The notes under the pieces were generated by a model. That model made no database searches. It was given only the letters and a program-made list of their open reading frames with translations, and was not told the origin of the DNA. Shown one piece after another: positions 38,333-49,588 of a stretch of 64,000 nt of DNA. The translations under genes were made by a program, and so were the position numbers. The number at the start of each line of letters is the position of its first letter. Position 1 is the first letter of the stretch. The DNA is from Mariprofundus sp. (GTDB taxonomy: Bacteria > Pseudomonadota > Zetaproteobacteria > Mariprofundales > Mariprofundaceae): assembly GCA_021772775.1 (NCBI GenBank), contig JAJFLH010000027.1, positions 62,001 through 126,000 on the forward strand, read 5' to 3'.

Positions 38333-38356
38333 AATATCTACTCGTTGAATTCTATT

Positions 38357-39841
<1,485 letters not shown>

Positions 39842-39866
39842 TCATGTGGAGTCGAGTTTGTTATAG

Positions 39867-42542
39867 TTATGTTTGCATGAACTCTTCGATGCAAAGGGCG
39901 AGAGTATCAAGCTGGAAAGGTTTAGTGATCACCCTGCAATGCTCTATCTGATTGTTCATGTCGAGCACATTTCCTTTATCGTAACCGGTGACCAGAATAG
40001 CTGGTATTGTTTTATCCAGTTTACGAATTGCTTTCAGTAAATTAGCCCCACCCATGTGTGGCATGATGACATCGGTGATGATCAGCATGATTTCATCGCG
40101 ATGAAGATTGAACAGTGCCAATGCCTGTTCACCATCTTCAGCTTCAAATATTTGATACCCCATGCAGCTCAATACTTCACCCGTTGTTTGTCGAACATCG
40201 TCGTCATCGTCAACGAGCAGTATGCCACCACTGTGTTTGGCGCTGGTGAATGCTGGAGTTTCTGCCATTAACTCCACATCACTGCCATTGAGAGGTAGAT
40301 AAACATGGAAGCTTGTAGCTTTACCCACGTCACTTTCAACTTCCACGGTGCCGCCATGTGTTTGAACAGCACCGTAAAGCATGGCTAGTCCCAAACCTGT
40401 GCCTTTACCTACTTCCTTCGTGGTGAAAAAGGGTTCGAAAATCTTATCAAACTTTTCGCTATGGATGCCATGGCCATTATCGATGACGCTGATGCAAGCA
40501 AAGCGGTTGATCGTCAGCTCCGGATGTTTTTGTCTGAATGCGCTGTCCGCATCGAAAGCAGTGAGATTGCAGCGGATGCTTGGTTGTGGAGTACCTGCAA
40601 CCGCATCAACGGCATTATTGAGTAGGTTCATGAGTACCTGCTGCAGTTGAGTCGCATCACCTTTAATATACAGCTCTTCCTGGCAGATCGTTGTCTGATG
40701 ATCGATGTTTTCAGGGATCGCAGCTTTAGCGAGTTTGTAACCCTCTTTCATAAATGCGTTGAGAGAAAAAACAGACATGGCGACGATGTCTTTGCGGGCG
40801 AAGGTGAGCAGTTGTTGCACCATGTCAGCAGCGCGTATGCCCAGTTGCTCGATATTAACCAAGCGATCACTGGCTATCGGGTGATCTTGCAGCTGCATTT
40901 TAGCAAGATAAATATTGCCCTGAATGGCTGCCAGCATATTGTTAAAATCATGCGCAATGCCTCCGACTAATGTACCAATGGCTTCCATCTTTTGTGCCTG
41001 GCGCAGCTGCTCTTCGAACTGTTTGCGTTCGCTGATATCGCGGATAACGCTAAAAAATACTTTTTCTCCATTCAGTTCGAGGATGCGTGCGTTGATCTCT
41101 ACTGGCATGATCGAGCCGTCTTTGCGGTAGTGTGCAGTTTCAAACGTGGCCATGCCCTGCAGATGGATTTGGGCGATTCGCTCAGGGACTTTGGCCGCAA
41201 ATTCGGGAGGGTCGAGTTCGGTAAGCTTCATGAGCATCATCTCTTCTTTGGTGTAACCTAGGCGCTCATGAGCTGTTCTGTTGATGTCGATGAAACGACC
41301 TTGCATGTTGAGGATGAAAATACCGTCGGTGGAGGATTCGAACAGAGTTTGAAAACGTGCCCTACTTGCCTCCAATAAAGCCTGCTGCTGCTTGCGTTCA
41401 CTGATATCGCGCCAGACGCAATAGAGCTGTTTTTTTGCATCAATTTCAATCTGCGCCAGTGTCACTTCAACAGGAAAGCATTCACCACTTTTTCTTTGGT
41501 GTTCCCATTCGAAACGATGTGAGCCGCTCTTGTGGGCTGCAGCGATCATGGCATTGGCTTTCTCAAATGAACCACGGCCATCTGGTTGGATTTCAGGGGA
41601 GAGTTTTGATGGATGGGTTGCTTGCAGTTCTTTTATACTGTCATAGCCCAGTATATCGGCGGCGGCCTGATTACAGAGCATGAACAGGTTCTCTTCATTG
41701 ATGATCCAGCAGGGGTCAGGGGACTTTTCGAATAGATCTCTAAAGCGTAATTCGCTTTCATGCAGTGCTGACTCGATCTGTTTTTGAGAGGAAATATCTC
41801 TGATTGTACCCTCTACGCCGGATACATTTCCTTCTTTGTCGAACAGATAATGTGCATTGGTGGAGATCCATATCACCTTGCCATCGAATCGTCTGATTTC
41901 AGTATCATAATTGTTAACGACGCCATCGCCGCGTTGAAGTGCGACTGAAAACTTTTCGCGTCCCCGTTCATCAATATAATACTGGGTAATCTGTTTGCCC
42001 AATAGATCCTCGGTTTTGCAGCCCATGAGTGTTGCGGCGGAAGGCGATACCATGGTGATATTACCATCGCTATCGGTGCTGTAATAGATATCTTGCAGGG
42101 TATTGAAAATGCTTCGGAACTGTTTTTCGGAGCGCTCCAGTGCGGCTTGGGTCTGCTTCTGAACTGTAGTGTCTTCGTAAATACCAAGGATGCCAATGAC
42201 CTGATGCGATTCATCATAGAGCGGCACTTTGGAGGTGCGTAGCCATATTGTTTTACCTTCGGGGGTGTTCTGTGGTTCTTCAAAGTTGAGTATTGGCTCG
42301 CCTGAATCTATAACCTTCTGATCATCAGCACGGTAGAGCTCGGCTTGATCTGCCCACCCCATGTCGAAATCGCTTTTACCGATCAATTCATCGGGATGAG
42401 AGAAGCCTGCATCTTTTGCGAACAGGATATTGCAACCCAGATAGCGGCAGTCACGGTCTTTCCAGAAGATGCGGATCGGCACACCCTCTAATATGTCCTG
42501 TAGCAGGTTATGAGAAGCGAGTTGGTTGATGATCTCTTTCAC
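39867..42542 (-). CDS. Hybrid histidine kinase with four PAS domains and receiver
   Basis: An 891-residue soluble sensor. Four PAS domains with PAC ends occupy about 10-510 (successive ends GIYEDTTVQKQ, GTIRDISSQKQ, CVWRDISERKQ, SVIRDISERKQ). The HisKA box is AHDFNNMLAAI. The ATPase domain has LLNNAVDAV and GKGTGLGLAM, and the C-terminal receiver has its aspartate in IITDVIMPHMGG. Translation starts at a GTG behind GAGGAGG. The kinase-receiver half is a close paralogue of those at 19.1 and 24.1 kb. No DNA-binding output is fused, so a separate phosphate acceptor is likely. Confidence 0.9.
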   Translation of the reverse strand: MKEIINQLASHNLLQDILEGVPIRIFWKDRDCRYLGCNILFAKDAGFSHPDELIGKSDFDMGWADQAELYRADDQKVIDSGEPILNFEEPQNTPEGKTIWLRTSKVPLYDESHQVIGILGIYEDTTVQKQTQAALERSEKQFRSIFNTLQDIYYSTDSDGNITMVSPSAATLMGCKTEDLLGKQITQYYIDERGREKFSVALQRGDGVVNNYDTEIRRFDGKVIWISTNAHYLFDKEGNVSGVEGTIRDISSQKQIESALHESELRFRDLFEKSPDPCWIINEENLFMLCNQAAADILGYDSIKELQATHPSKLSPEIQPDGRGSFEKANAMIAAAHKSGSHRFEWEHQRKSGECFPVEVTLAQIEIDAKKQLYCVWRDISERKQQQALLEASRARFQTLFESSTDGIFILNMQGRFIDINRTAHERLGYTKEEMMLMKLTELDPPEFAAKVPERIAQIHLQGMATFETAHYRKDGSIMPVEINARILELNGEKVFFSVIRDISERKQFEEQLRQAQKMEAIGTLVGGIAHDFNNMLAAIQGNIYLAKMQLQDHPIASDRLVNIEQLGIRAADMVQQLLTFARKDIVAMSVFSLNAFMKEGYKLAKAAIPENIDHQTTICQEELYIKGDATQLQQVLMNLLNNAVDAVAGTPQPSIRCNLTAFDADSAFRQKHPELTINRFACISVIDNGHGIHSEKFDKIFEPFFTTKEVGKGTGLGLAMLYGAVQTHGGTVEVESDVGKATSFHVYLPLNGSDVELMAETPAFTSAKHSGGILLVDDDDDVRQTTGEVLSCMGYQIFEAEDGEQALALFNLHRDEIMLIITDVIMPHMGGANLLKAIRKLDKTIPAILVTGYDKGNVLDMNNQIEHCRVITKPFQLDTLALCIEEFMQT

Positions 42543-42895
42543 ATTTCCTCCTCATGAATGGCGAGTCTGATTTCAGCATCCTGCTGAAGATGAATAAATC
42601 CATTTCGATCTATCTTCAGCTTACCAAGTTTCATGCCAAAAATCCATTTCGATGTAGAAGTATTAAAGCGAATGCGGGGAGGGTGATAAGCATCAACTTG
42701 AACGTTTTTGCGGCAGTATAACGGCCAGAAGGGTGAGCCGTTGGCTGTGAATAACGGACGATATTTGGGTGATGAACTAGCTCAAGGGGGGAGCGATGGG
42801 GAAGCTTATATTTGTCCCTGAAATGTTACTTTGTATTACTAAGTTCGAGTACTGGATATGTTTGAGTGAATGCCGGCGAAACCAGGTTGAGCACC
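42543..42895. other. 353-base intergenic region with nested repeats
   Basis: It lies between the four-PAS kinase and cbbR, both on the minus strand. An inverted repeat, GCTGAAGAT at 42583-42591 with ATCTTCAGC at 42612-42620, encloses the first copy of a 14-base direct repeat, AAATCCATTTCGAT, at 42596-42609; the second copy is at 42640-42653. They lie 40-110 bases upstream of the kinase start and may be an operator. No gene is visible. Confidence 0.5.
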
Positions 42896-43882
42896 TTATT
42901 TAATCGCAGGATTGATTGGAATTACCTTTAGCTTCCTTGCCGTTTCGGAGCCCTTCAGAAGAACCTCTTCACCTTCGGAATGGATCTCGTCAAGAAAGTT
43001 TCGGGCGATGATCGGTAGTTTTCTACTGCTGCTATGAATCGCGTACCAGCTTCGCACCACAGGAAAACCACTGACAGTAAGCGAGGCGATTTTATCGTTC
43101 TCCATCTCCAATCGCATATTATGTTCAGATAACAGGGAGATCCCCAGACCAGCCATGACACACTGTTTGATCGCCTCACTGCTACCCAGCTCCATATAGG
43201 GGTCGATTTGAATTCCTTGCTCAGCAAACATATTTTCCAGAATCTGCCGGGTACCCGACCCCTTCTCCCTGACCAGAAAACGTTCACGTTGAAGCTGCGC
43301 TATCGGAATCTCACGAAATTGGGTAAGTGGATGATCAGGATGTGCAGCTATGACCAGTTTGTTGTTGATGAATTGATGGATTTTAACATCCAGATGCTTG
43401 GGAACCTGCCCCATGATAAACAGATCATCTTCGTTGGATTTCAGCCTGTCCAGAATATTTGCTCGATTGGTTATGGTTAAATGTGGGGTAACAAGCGGAT
43501 GCTGCTGTACGAAGCGGGATATCATTTGAGGAATAAAATATTTGGCCGTTGTAACCACCGAAATTCTAAGCTCCCCTTTTAATTCCTGATCTCGCTCACT
43601 GGCTGAGTCCGACAGTTCAAGTAATCGATTGAGCACATCTAAGGCGGCCTGATGAACCTCCCGACCAATAGCTGTGAGTCGGATTTTCCGCCCATGCTGC
43701 TCGATCAGTGTATGACCGATGGCTGTGCTTAATTTTTTGACCTGAACAGAGATAGTAGGTTGGCTTAAATGCAGTGCTTCCGCAGCTTTCGTGACGCCAC
43801 CAAAACGAACAACAGCCTCGAAAATCTGTAGCTGCCGTAAAGACATATTTCTAATAAGTCTATTGATTGATGAGTGAGGCAT
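42896..43882 (-). CDS. cbbR: LysR-type regulator of the RuBisCO operon
   Basis: A 328-residue LysR protein with an N-terminal winged helix (SLRQLQIFEAVVRFGGVTKAAEALHLSQPTIS, in part) and a periplasmic-binding-like effector domain. Divergent placement 121 bases from cbbL is the classic arrangement of CbbR, which activates Calvin-cycle genes in response to metabolites. The ATG at 43882 gives an extra 12 residues; the internal ATG at 43846 (MSLRQLQIF) fits the family start better, and neither has a good ribosome binding site. Confidence 0.9.
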   Translation of the reverse strand: MPHSSINRLIRNMSLRQLQIFEAVVRFGGVTKAAEALHLSQPTISVQVKKLSTAIGHTLIEQHGRKIRLTAIGREVHQAALDVLNRLLELSDSASERDQELKGELRISVVTTAKYFIPQMISRFVQQHPLVTPHLTITNRANILDRLKSNEDDLFIMGQVPKHLDVKIHQFINNKLVIAAHPDHPLTQFREIPIAQLQRERFLVREKGSGTRQILENMFAEQGIQIDPYMELGSSEAIKQCVMAGLGISLLSEHNMRLEMENDKIASLTVSGFPVVRSWYAIHSSSRKLPIIARNFLDEIHSEGEEVLLKGSETARKLKVIPINPAIK

Positions 43883-44003
43883 AGCTAATAGTCTATGTAT
43901 AAAATAGAAATTATCAATTTCAAATTTGTTGCATCAGTTCCCATTGTTGCACTCCAGCGGTGACAAGTACTGCTTGAAATAACAGTTAAAAAGGAGAACA
44001 GAT
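43883..44003. promoter_or_regulatory. cbbR-cbbL divergent control region
   Basis: An AT-rich 121-base gap. A perfect palindrome GAAATT-ATC-AATTTC at 43907-43921 is a candidate CbbR site, since LysR proteins bind interrupted palindromes at such divergent promoters. AAAAAGGAG before cbbL is its ribosome binding site. The exact promoters cannot be assigned. Confidence 0.5.
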
Positions 44004-45422
44004 ATGGGTAAAGGCTATGACGCGGGGGTAAAAGAGTACCGCGAAACCTACTGGATGCCGAATTATACGCCGAAAGATACGGACATTCTGGCCTGTTTCA
44101 AGGTGACACCACAGGACGGCGTACCTCGTGAAGAGGTTGCGGCAGCTGTGGCTGCAGAATCATCCACTGGTACGTGGACTACGGTTTGGACTGACTTGCT
44201 GACGGATCTGGATTATTACAAAGGGCGCGCGTACGCTATTGAAGATGTGCCCGGAGATGATACATGTTTCTATGCATTTATTGCCTATCCGATTGACTTG
44301 TTTGAAGAGGGTTCAGTTGTAAACGTACTGACTTCGCTGGTGGGTAATGTGTTTGGATTCAAGGCGCTACGTGCATTACGATTGGAAGATATCCGTTTTC
44401 CTCTGGCATATGTCATGACCTGTAATGGTCCACCACAGGGTATTCAGCAAGAGCGTGATATTCTGAATAAATATGGCCGTCCATTGCTTGGTTGCACGAT
44501 TAAACCAAAACTGGGCCTTTCTGCGAAAAACTATGGTCGCGCCTGTTATGAAGGTCTGCGTGGCGGTCTTGATTTCACCAAAGATGATGAAAATGTGAAC
44601 TCACAACCATTTATGCGCTGGAGAGCCCGTTTTGATTTTGTTCAGGAAGCAATTGTGAAAGCAGAGGCTGAAACCGGGGAACGTAAAGGTCACTACCTGA
44701 ATGTGACTGCACCAACGTTTGATGAGATGATGAAACGTGCTGAATATGCCAAAGAGATTGGCACACCCATTATTATGCATGATTACCTAACAGGTGGTTT
44801 GACTGCAAATACTGGCTTGGCTCAATGGTGTCAGGATAATGGCATGTTGCTGCATATCCATCGCGCCATGCATGCCGTGCTTGATCGCAATCCGCATCAC
44901 GGTATCCACTTCCGCGTATTAACTAAAGTGCTGCGTCTCTCCGGTGGTGATCACCTGCATTCAGGTACCGTGGTTGGTAAGCTCGAAGGTGACCGCGATG
45001 CGACGCTGGGCTGGATCGACATCATGCGTGACTCCTATATTAAGGAAGACCGTTCGCGTGGTATTTTCTTTGACCAGGATTGGGGTGCTATGCCAGGTGT
45101 GATGCCTGTCGCATCCGGCGGTATTCATGTTTGGCACATGCCAGCATTGGTAAACATCTTTGGTGACGACTCTTGTCTGCAATTTGGTGGTGGAACATTG
45201 GGCCATCCATGGGGTAACGCCGCCGGAGCTGCTGCAAACCGTGTTGCGGTTGAAGCTTGTGTTGAAGCACGTAATCAAGGTCGTGAGCTTGAAAAAGAGG
45301 GCAAGGATATTCTTACCTCTGCAGCAACGAATAGCCCGGAACTTAAGATCGCTATGGAGACATGGAAAGAGATTAAGTTCGAATTCGACACTGTTGATAA
45401 AATCGACGTTGCACATAAATAA
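44004..45422 (+). CDS. cbbL: RuBisCO large subunit, form I
   Basis: A 472-residue carboxylase that fixes CO2 onto ribulose bisphosphate. Active-site segments are intact: [17 protein letters not shown], the carbamylated lysine in [15 protein letters not shown] near residue 192, [17 protein letters not shown], the loop-6 lysine in GTVVGKLEG near 327, and [12 protein letters not shown]. The sequence is clearly form I and paired with cbbS and cbbQO, without carboxysome shell genes, which points to the cytosolic IA subtype (IAq). It heads the operon. Confidence 0.98.
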   Translation: MGKGYDAGVKEYRETYWMPNYTPKDTDILACFKVTPQDGVPREEVAAAVAAESSTGTWTTVWTDLLTDLDYYKGRAYAIEDVPGDDTCFYAFIAYPIDLFEEGSVVNVLTSLVGNVFGFKALRALRLEDIRFPLAYVMTCNGPPQGIQQERDILNKYGRPLLGCTIKPKLGLSAKNYGRACYEGLRGGLDFTKDDENVNSQPFMRWRARFDFVQEAIVKAEAETGERKGHYLNVTAPTFDEMMKRAEYAKEIGTPIIMHDYLTGGLTANTGLAQWCQDNGMLLHIHRAMHAVLDRNPHHGIHFRVLTKVLRLSGGDHLHSGTVVGKLEGDRDATLGWIDIMRDSYIKEDRSRGIFFDQDWGAMPGVMPVASGGIHVWHMPALVNIFGDDSCLQFGGGTLGHPWGNAAGAAANRVAVEACVEARNQGRELEKEGKDILTSAATNSPELKIAMETWKEIKFEFDTVDKIDVAHK

Positions 45423-45431
45423 AAACATTAA

Positions 45432-45473
45432 AACCCTGATAGCTGTTTAAGAGATGATCCAGCTATCAGGGTT
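45432..45473 (+). other. 14-bp perfect hairpin between cbbL and cbbS
   Basis: AACCCTGATAGCTG is mirrored exactly by CAGCTATCAGGGTT with a 14-base loop, starting 10 bases after the cbbL stop and ending 25 bases before cbbS. No T tract follows. It may stabilise or process the mRNA and so tune the subunit ratio. Confidence 0.7.
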
Positions 45474-45498
45474 ACTACATAATCTTAGGAGAATATAA

Positions 45499-45858
45499 AT
45501 GAGTGAAATGCAAGATTACAACTCAAGTTTGGGTGATGCAGCTCAAAGCCGGAAATATGAAACTTTTTCTTACTTACCTGCTTTAAGCGCAGAATCAACA
45601 CGTGCGCAGATTCAATATATTGTTGATAAGGGTTGGAACCCATCTATTGAGCACACGGAACCTGAGCATGCCATAAGCAACTACTGGTATATGTGGAAGC
45701 TACCGCTGTTTGGTGAAACAGACGTTGATGCGATTCTGGCAGAACTTGAAGCCTGTCATAAAGCCCATCCGGAAAATCATGTTCGTCTATTGGGATTGGA
45801 TAACTTCGCACAGTGCGCGGGGACATCGATGGTGATTTATCGCGGTAAATCTGTCTAA
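45499..45858 (+). CDS. cbbS: RuBisCO small subunit
   Basis: A 119-residue small subunit of form I RuBisCO, with the family patterns [30 protein letters not shown] (in part), [14 protein letters not shown] and [14 protein letters not shown] precedes the ATG. It assembles as eight copies on the CbbL octamer. A terminator-like hairpin follows it. Confidence 0.97.
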   Translation: MSEMQDYNSSLGDAAQSRKYETFSYLPALSAESTRAQIQYIVDKGWNPSIEHTEPEHAISNYWYMWKLPLFGETDVDAILAELEACHKAHPENHVRLLGLDNFAQCAGTSMVIYRGKSV

Positions 45859-45886
45859 AATCTAAATCGATTTACGCTGAACGACG

Positions 45887-45925
45887 AAGCCCTCGTCCGG
45901 CAACGATTTCGGTCGAGGGCTTTTT
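45887..45925 (+). terminator. Terminator-like hairpin after cbbS
   Basis: AAGCCCTCG pairs with CGAGGGCTT across an 18-base loop and is followed by TTTTT. It sits between the subunit genes and the accessory genes, so it may reduce transcription into the cbbQO part. Confidence 0.7.
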
Positions 45926-46018
45926 GATATAACGACATAGGAATAACTGACCTGTTCAGTATCTCCTCAAATTATTAGCAGGGTGCATGGTTTAAAACGC
46001 GCATCGAAATGGTGAATT

Positions 46019-46330
46019 ATGAGTAAATCCCAAACTTACGTTGGCATAGATAATGAAATCAATGGCGGCATGACGGCTATTGGCAAGACGATTCGCGATG
46101 CATGGGTGTTTGGCTTGTTAAATGAGTCGGAAACATGCCTTGGCTGGAATGCAGGCATGGTGGATGTGTTGTTGGATAAGGTGAATCAGGAATGGGATAG
46201 ATATGGCTGTATGGTGAGTAATCTTCCTCATGAACTGTTTGAGCGTCATCAACGTATTCATGATAGCGCTTTTGTGAAAGCTCAGGCAGCAGGCTGGTCT
46301 GGCGCGTTTGAAGTTGAAGATGAAAACTAA
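46019..46330 (+). CDS. Small protein of unknown function inside the cbb operon
   Basis: A 103-residue soluble, acidic protein. I do not recognise the family. It has no signal peptide or membrane segment and is predicted mostly helical, with aromatic-rich stretches (DAWVFGLLNESETCLGWNAG, and a WDRYG motif). It starts 160 bases after cbbS and ends 45 bases before cbbQ, on the same strand, so it is probably expressed with the RuBisCO accessory genes. A role in RuBisCO assembly or activation is only a guess from position. Confidence 0.75.
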   Translation: MSKSQTYVGIDNEINGGMTAIGKTIRDAWVFGLLNESETCLGWNAGMVDVLLDKVNQEWDRYGCMVSNLPHELFERHQRIHDSAFVKAQAAGWSGAFEVEDEN

Positions 46331-46375
46331 CAATAATCATTTTTTGGCAGTGAATAAAACGAAGAAGAGGTTGAT

Positions 46376-47197
46376 ATGTCGATAACTGAAAACATAGTAG
46401 ATATTGAACAATATAAAATTGCTTCAGAGCCTTATTTTGAACCGGTTGCTAATGAGGTGGAGCTTTATGAGTCTGCATACAGTGTTCGTATGCCTTTGAT
46501 GATTAAAGGGCCTACTGGCTGTGGTAAATCCAGATTTGTTGAACACATGGCATGGAAGCTTGGCAAGCCTCTGATTACGGTGGCGTGTAATGAAGATATG
46601 ACAGCTTCTGACCTGGTGGGTCGTTTCTTGTTGGATAAAGATGGCACCAAATGGCAGGACGGCCCCTTAACCACTGCAGCGCGTATGGGGGCGATCTGTT
46701 ATCTGGATGAAGTGGTTGAAGCCAGGCAAGACACCACCGTAGTCATCCACCCGCTAACTGATCACCGCAGGACTCTTCCATTGGATAAGAGAGGTGAACT
46801 GGTGGAAGCGCATCCCGACTTTCAGCTGGTTATCTCGTATAACCCAGGTTACCAGAGCCTGATGAAAGATCTGAAGCAATCGACAAAACAACGTTTTGGT
46901 GCGATGAATTTTGATTACCCTGAAGAAAAAACTGAAATCAGCATCGTTTCAAAAGAGTCAGGCGTGGATGCCAAAACTGCTGAAAAGCTGGTGCATATTG
47001 CGCATCGTGCGCGCAATCTAAAAGGGCACGGCCTGGATGAAGGCATCTCAACCCGCCTGTTGGTCTACGCAGGCCAGTTAATCGGTAAAGGGGTTGATCC
47101 TCTGGCAGCCTGCACAATGACGATGGTGGATCCGTTAACGGATGATCCCGATATGATTGATACTTTGAATGCTGCGGTTGAAACATTTTTTGCTTAA
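46376..47197 (+). CDS. cbbQ: RuBisCO activase ATPase CbbQ
   Basis: A 273-residue MoxR-type AAA+ ATPase. Walker A is GPTGCGKS (about residues 45-52), Walker B is ICYLDEVVEA, sensor 1 is VISYNPGYQ and the arginine-finger region is STKQRFGAMNF. CbbQ hexamers work with CbbO to remove inhibitory sugar phosphates from RuBisCO. AAGAGG before the ATG is the ribosome binding site; cbbO follows after 47 bases. Confidence 0.96.
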   Translation: MSITENIVDIEQYKIASEPYFEPVANEVELYESAYSVRMPLMIKGPTGCGKSRFVEHMAWKLGKPLITVACNEDMTASDLVGRFLLDKDGTKWQDGPLTTAARMGAICYLDEVVEARQDTTVVIHPLTDHRRTLPLDKRGELVEAHPDFQLVISYNPGYQSLMKDLKQSTKQRFGAMNFDYPEEKTEISIVSKESGVDAKTAEKLVHIAHRARNLKGHGLDEGISTRLLVYAGQLIGKGVDPLAACTMTMVDPLTDDPDMIDTLNAAVETFFA

Positions 47198-47244
47198 CTG
47201 CTCATGTTTGTGGTTCCGCACTCTATCTATAACGGTGAACTGAT

Positions 47245-49584
47245 ATGTCTATAAAACTCGAAGATTATGAGGCTTCATTAGAAGGTATCGTTCCTGAAAT
47301 TCAGGACGTTTTGCAAGCTACGTTCCAGGAAGCTTCCCGCGTGATGTCACCTGCAGGTATGCAGACCTATCTGGATGGGGCAAAAAGTTTAGCCAATCTG
47401 GGCCGGGGCAACGATGTGGTTATCTCCTATCTGCAAGAAATGCCTTTGGTGGTGAAAGAGTGCGGTGAGGATGTTATTGAAGATTGCCTATCTGCAGCCA
47501 TGAAGCTCTCTTCTATGACTTCAGGCGCTGTGGTTGCTTTATTGTTTAGCAGTATGCCGATTGCGGCGCGCAACCTGGGTGATGCAGAATTGTTTCGTGG
47601 TTATTTGACCTTGGTGCATCAACTGGCTTCTACTGCATCGCGTGGCATTCGTCCGATGCTTGGCCATATTGATGAACTGTTATCAAAACTTACGCTTAGT
47701 GGCTTACGTCGCTGGGCTAATTTTGGTGCGCAGGCCTACCGGCGTGATTATAACAATTTAACGGCCTATTTTAATTTAGAGTCTGCAGACAGTCGTGCGA
47801 TGCTGCAAAAAGAGCGCAGTGGTATTCTTTTTGTGAAGAGCCAACGAAAACTTAATTTTTATCTGCGTGCCTTATGGGGCAGGGATTTTTTCCTCAGGCC
47901 TACAGGTGCGGATTTTGCAGATTTTCGGCCATTTATTGAACATCGTATCTTACATTTACCTGATGCTCTGGATGATGTTGGAGATGTTTCAGGATTGGAG
48001 GTTTATAGAGCAACAGCGGCGCATATGGCTGCGCATATGATCTACTCCAGTGCACCCATACCTGCTGAAGAGCTTAGTCCGGCCCAGATGTTTTTTATCG
48101 GTTTGTTAGAAGATGCACGTGTTGAATATAAAGCGATCCGTGAATTTCCAGGTTTGAAACGTTTATGGATATCCCTGATTGAGATACCACAAGAAGAGGC
48201 CCCTGAGCATCCTACGATGTCCATATTAGAGCACGTCGCCCTGATGCTTCTGGATGATACGGTTAGCATTGAGGATGCCGAGCTGGCTGCATTTGTGCAG
48301 CGTTTTTATGAACAGATCGAAGCTAGGCAGGATGATAATCAATTGAGCTGGCATATGGGCTTGGAGCTGTTCAATATTTTTTCATCCCGCAAAGAGGTGC
48401 CCAGCTTGCGAATCCTGGAGCGCATTGCGATCCCTTATCGGGATGACAACCGTTATACATGGGTGTTTGAAGAGTTCTCCTGGGATGCTGAAACGGAATA
48501 TGTGGCCAGCCAGCGTCAGCTGCGTAAACAGGTTAGTGTCATCGAGATGGCCAACGAAGTGGATTGCGAGCTGGCAGGTGATGATGCGCAGGAAATCTGG
48601 ACTTGCTCTACTAATATGCGTCCATATGAAGATGATCTGACAGATGAGCAGATCAGTTTCAATGATATGTGGGGCAAAGAACCAATTTCTGATCCATTTC
48701 ACTATCAGGAATGGGATTATCAAACGCAGCTGCATCGCCCCGATTGGGTGACCCTGTTTGAGCGCCGACAGCCGAGAGGTTTCGTAGAAGATATTCAAGC
48801 CATTATTGATGAATATCGGCCAATTGCACATCGCATTAAACAAATTATCGACTTGTTAACACCGGCAGGCGTGCAACGGGAGCGCAACTTAGAAGATGGT
48901 GATGAAGTCGATGTGAATGCGGCTATCGATGCGATGGTTGCGATTCGGATGGGTCAGCAACCGAACCCGCGTATAACGATGCGTAATGTATTAAAAACCC
49001 GTGATCTGTCGGTGGTGGTGTTACTGGACTTGTCAGAGTCGACCAATGAGGTCATGCAAGGCTCAGACAAAACGGTTTTACAACTGACACTCGAAGCCAG
49101 TACATTGGTTGCTACAGCTATGGAGGGTATTGGCGATCCCTTTGCCATTCATGGTTTTGCCTCTGATGGTCGGCATGATGTGCAGTACTACCGGTTCAAG
49201 GATTTCAATCAGCATTTTGATGATGACGTTAAAACCCGTCTGGCGGGAATGAAGGGGGGATTATCCACGCGAATGGGCTCTGCATTGCGTCATGCTGGTC
49301 ATCACCTGGTCAAACAGCAGGAACGACGTAAACTTATACTTCTGGTTACCGATGGTGAACCGGCAGACATTGATGAAAGAGATCCTCAATATTTGCGCCA
49401 TGACACAAAAAAAGCGGTGGAAGAGCTACATACAAATGGCGTACAGACTTATTGCCTGAGCCTTGATCCCAATGCCGACAGATATGTGAAACGCATATTC
49501 GGAGAAAATAATTATACGGTTATTGATCATGTAGATCGCTTGCCCGAGCAGCTTCCTGTGCTGTTTGCAAGTCTGACGGGGTGA
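47245..49584 (+). CDS. cbbO: RuBisCO activase adaptor CbbO
   Basis: A 779-residue partner of CbbQ. The C-terminal von Willebrand factor A domain carries the metal site DLSESTNE near residue 594 (DxSxS), and further MIDAS segments in GGLSTRMGSAL and VTDGEPADIDERD. The N-terminal part is the CbbO/NorD-like helical region. CbbO bridges the CbbQ hexamer to RuBisCO through its VWA domain. The next small gene begins four bases after its stop. Confidence 0.95.
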   Translation: MSIKLEDYEASLEGIVPEIQDVLQATFQEASRVMSPAGMQTYLDGAKSLANLGRGNDVVISYLQEMPLVVKECGEDVIEDCLSAAMKLSSMTSGAVVALLFSSMPIAARNLGDAELFRGYLTLVHQLASTASRGIRPMLGHIDELLSKLTLSGLRRWANFGAQAYRRDYNNLTAYFNLESADSRAMLQKERSGILFVKSQRKLNFYLRALWGRDFFLRPTGADFADFRPFIEHRILHLPDALDDVGDVSGLEVYRATAAHMAAHMIYSSAPIPAEELSPAQMFFIGLLEDARVEYKAIREFPGLKRLWISLIEIPQEEAPEHPTMSILEHVALMLLDDTVSIEDAELAAFVQRFYEQIEARQDDNQLSWHMGLELFNIFSSRKEVPSLRILERIAIPYRDDNRYTWVFEEFSWDAETEYVASQRQLRKQVSVIEMANEVDCELAGDDAQEIWTCSTNMRPYEDDLTDEQISFNDMWGKEPISDPFHYQEWDYQTQLHRPDWVTLFERRQPRGFVEDIQAIIDEYRPIAHRIKQIIDLLTPAGVQRERNLEDGDEVDVNAAIDAMVAIRMGQQPNPRITMRNVLKTRDLSVVVLLDLSESTNEVMQGSDKTVLQLTLEASTLVATAMEGIGDPFAIHGFASDGRHDVQYYRFKDFNQHFDDDVKTRLAGMKGGLSTRMGSALRHAGHHLVKQQERRKLILLVTDGEPADIDERDPQYLRHDTKKAVEELHTNGVQTYCLSLDPNADRYVKRIFGENNYTVIDHVDRLPEQLPVLFASLTG

Positions 49585-49588
49585 ATAT

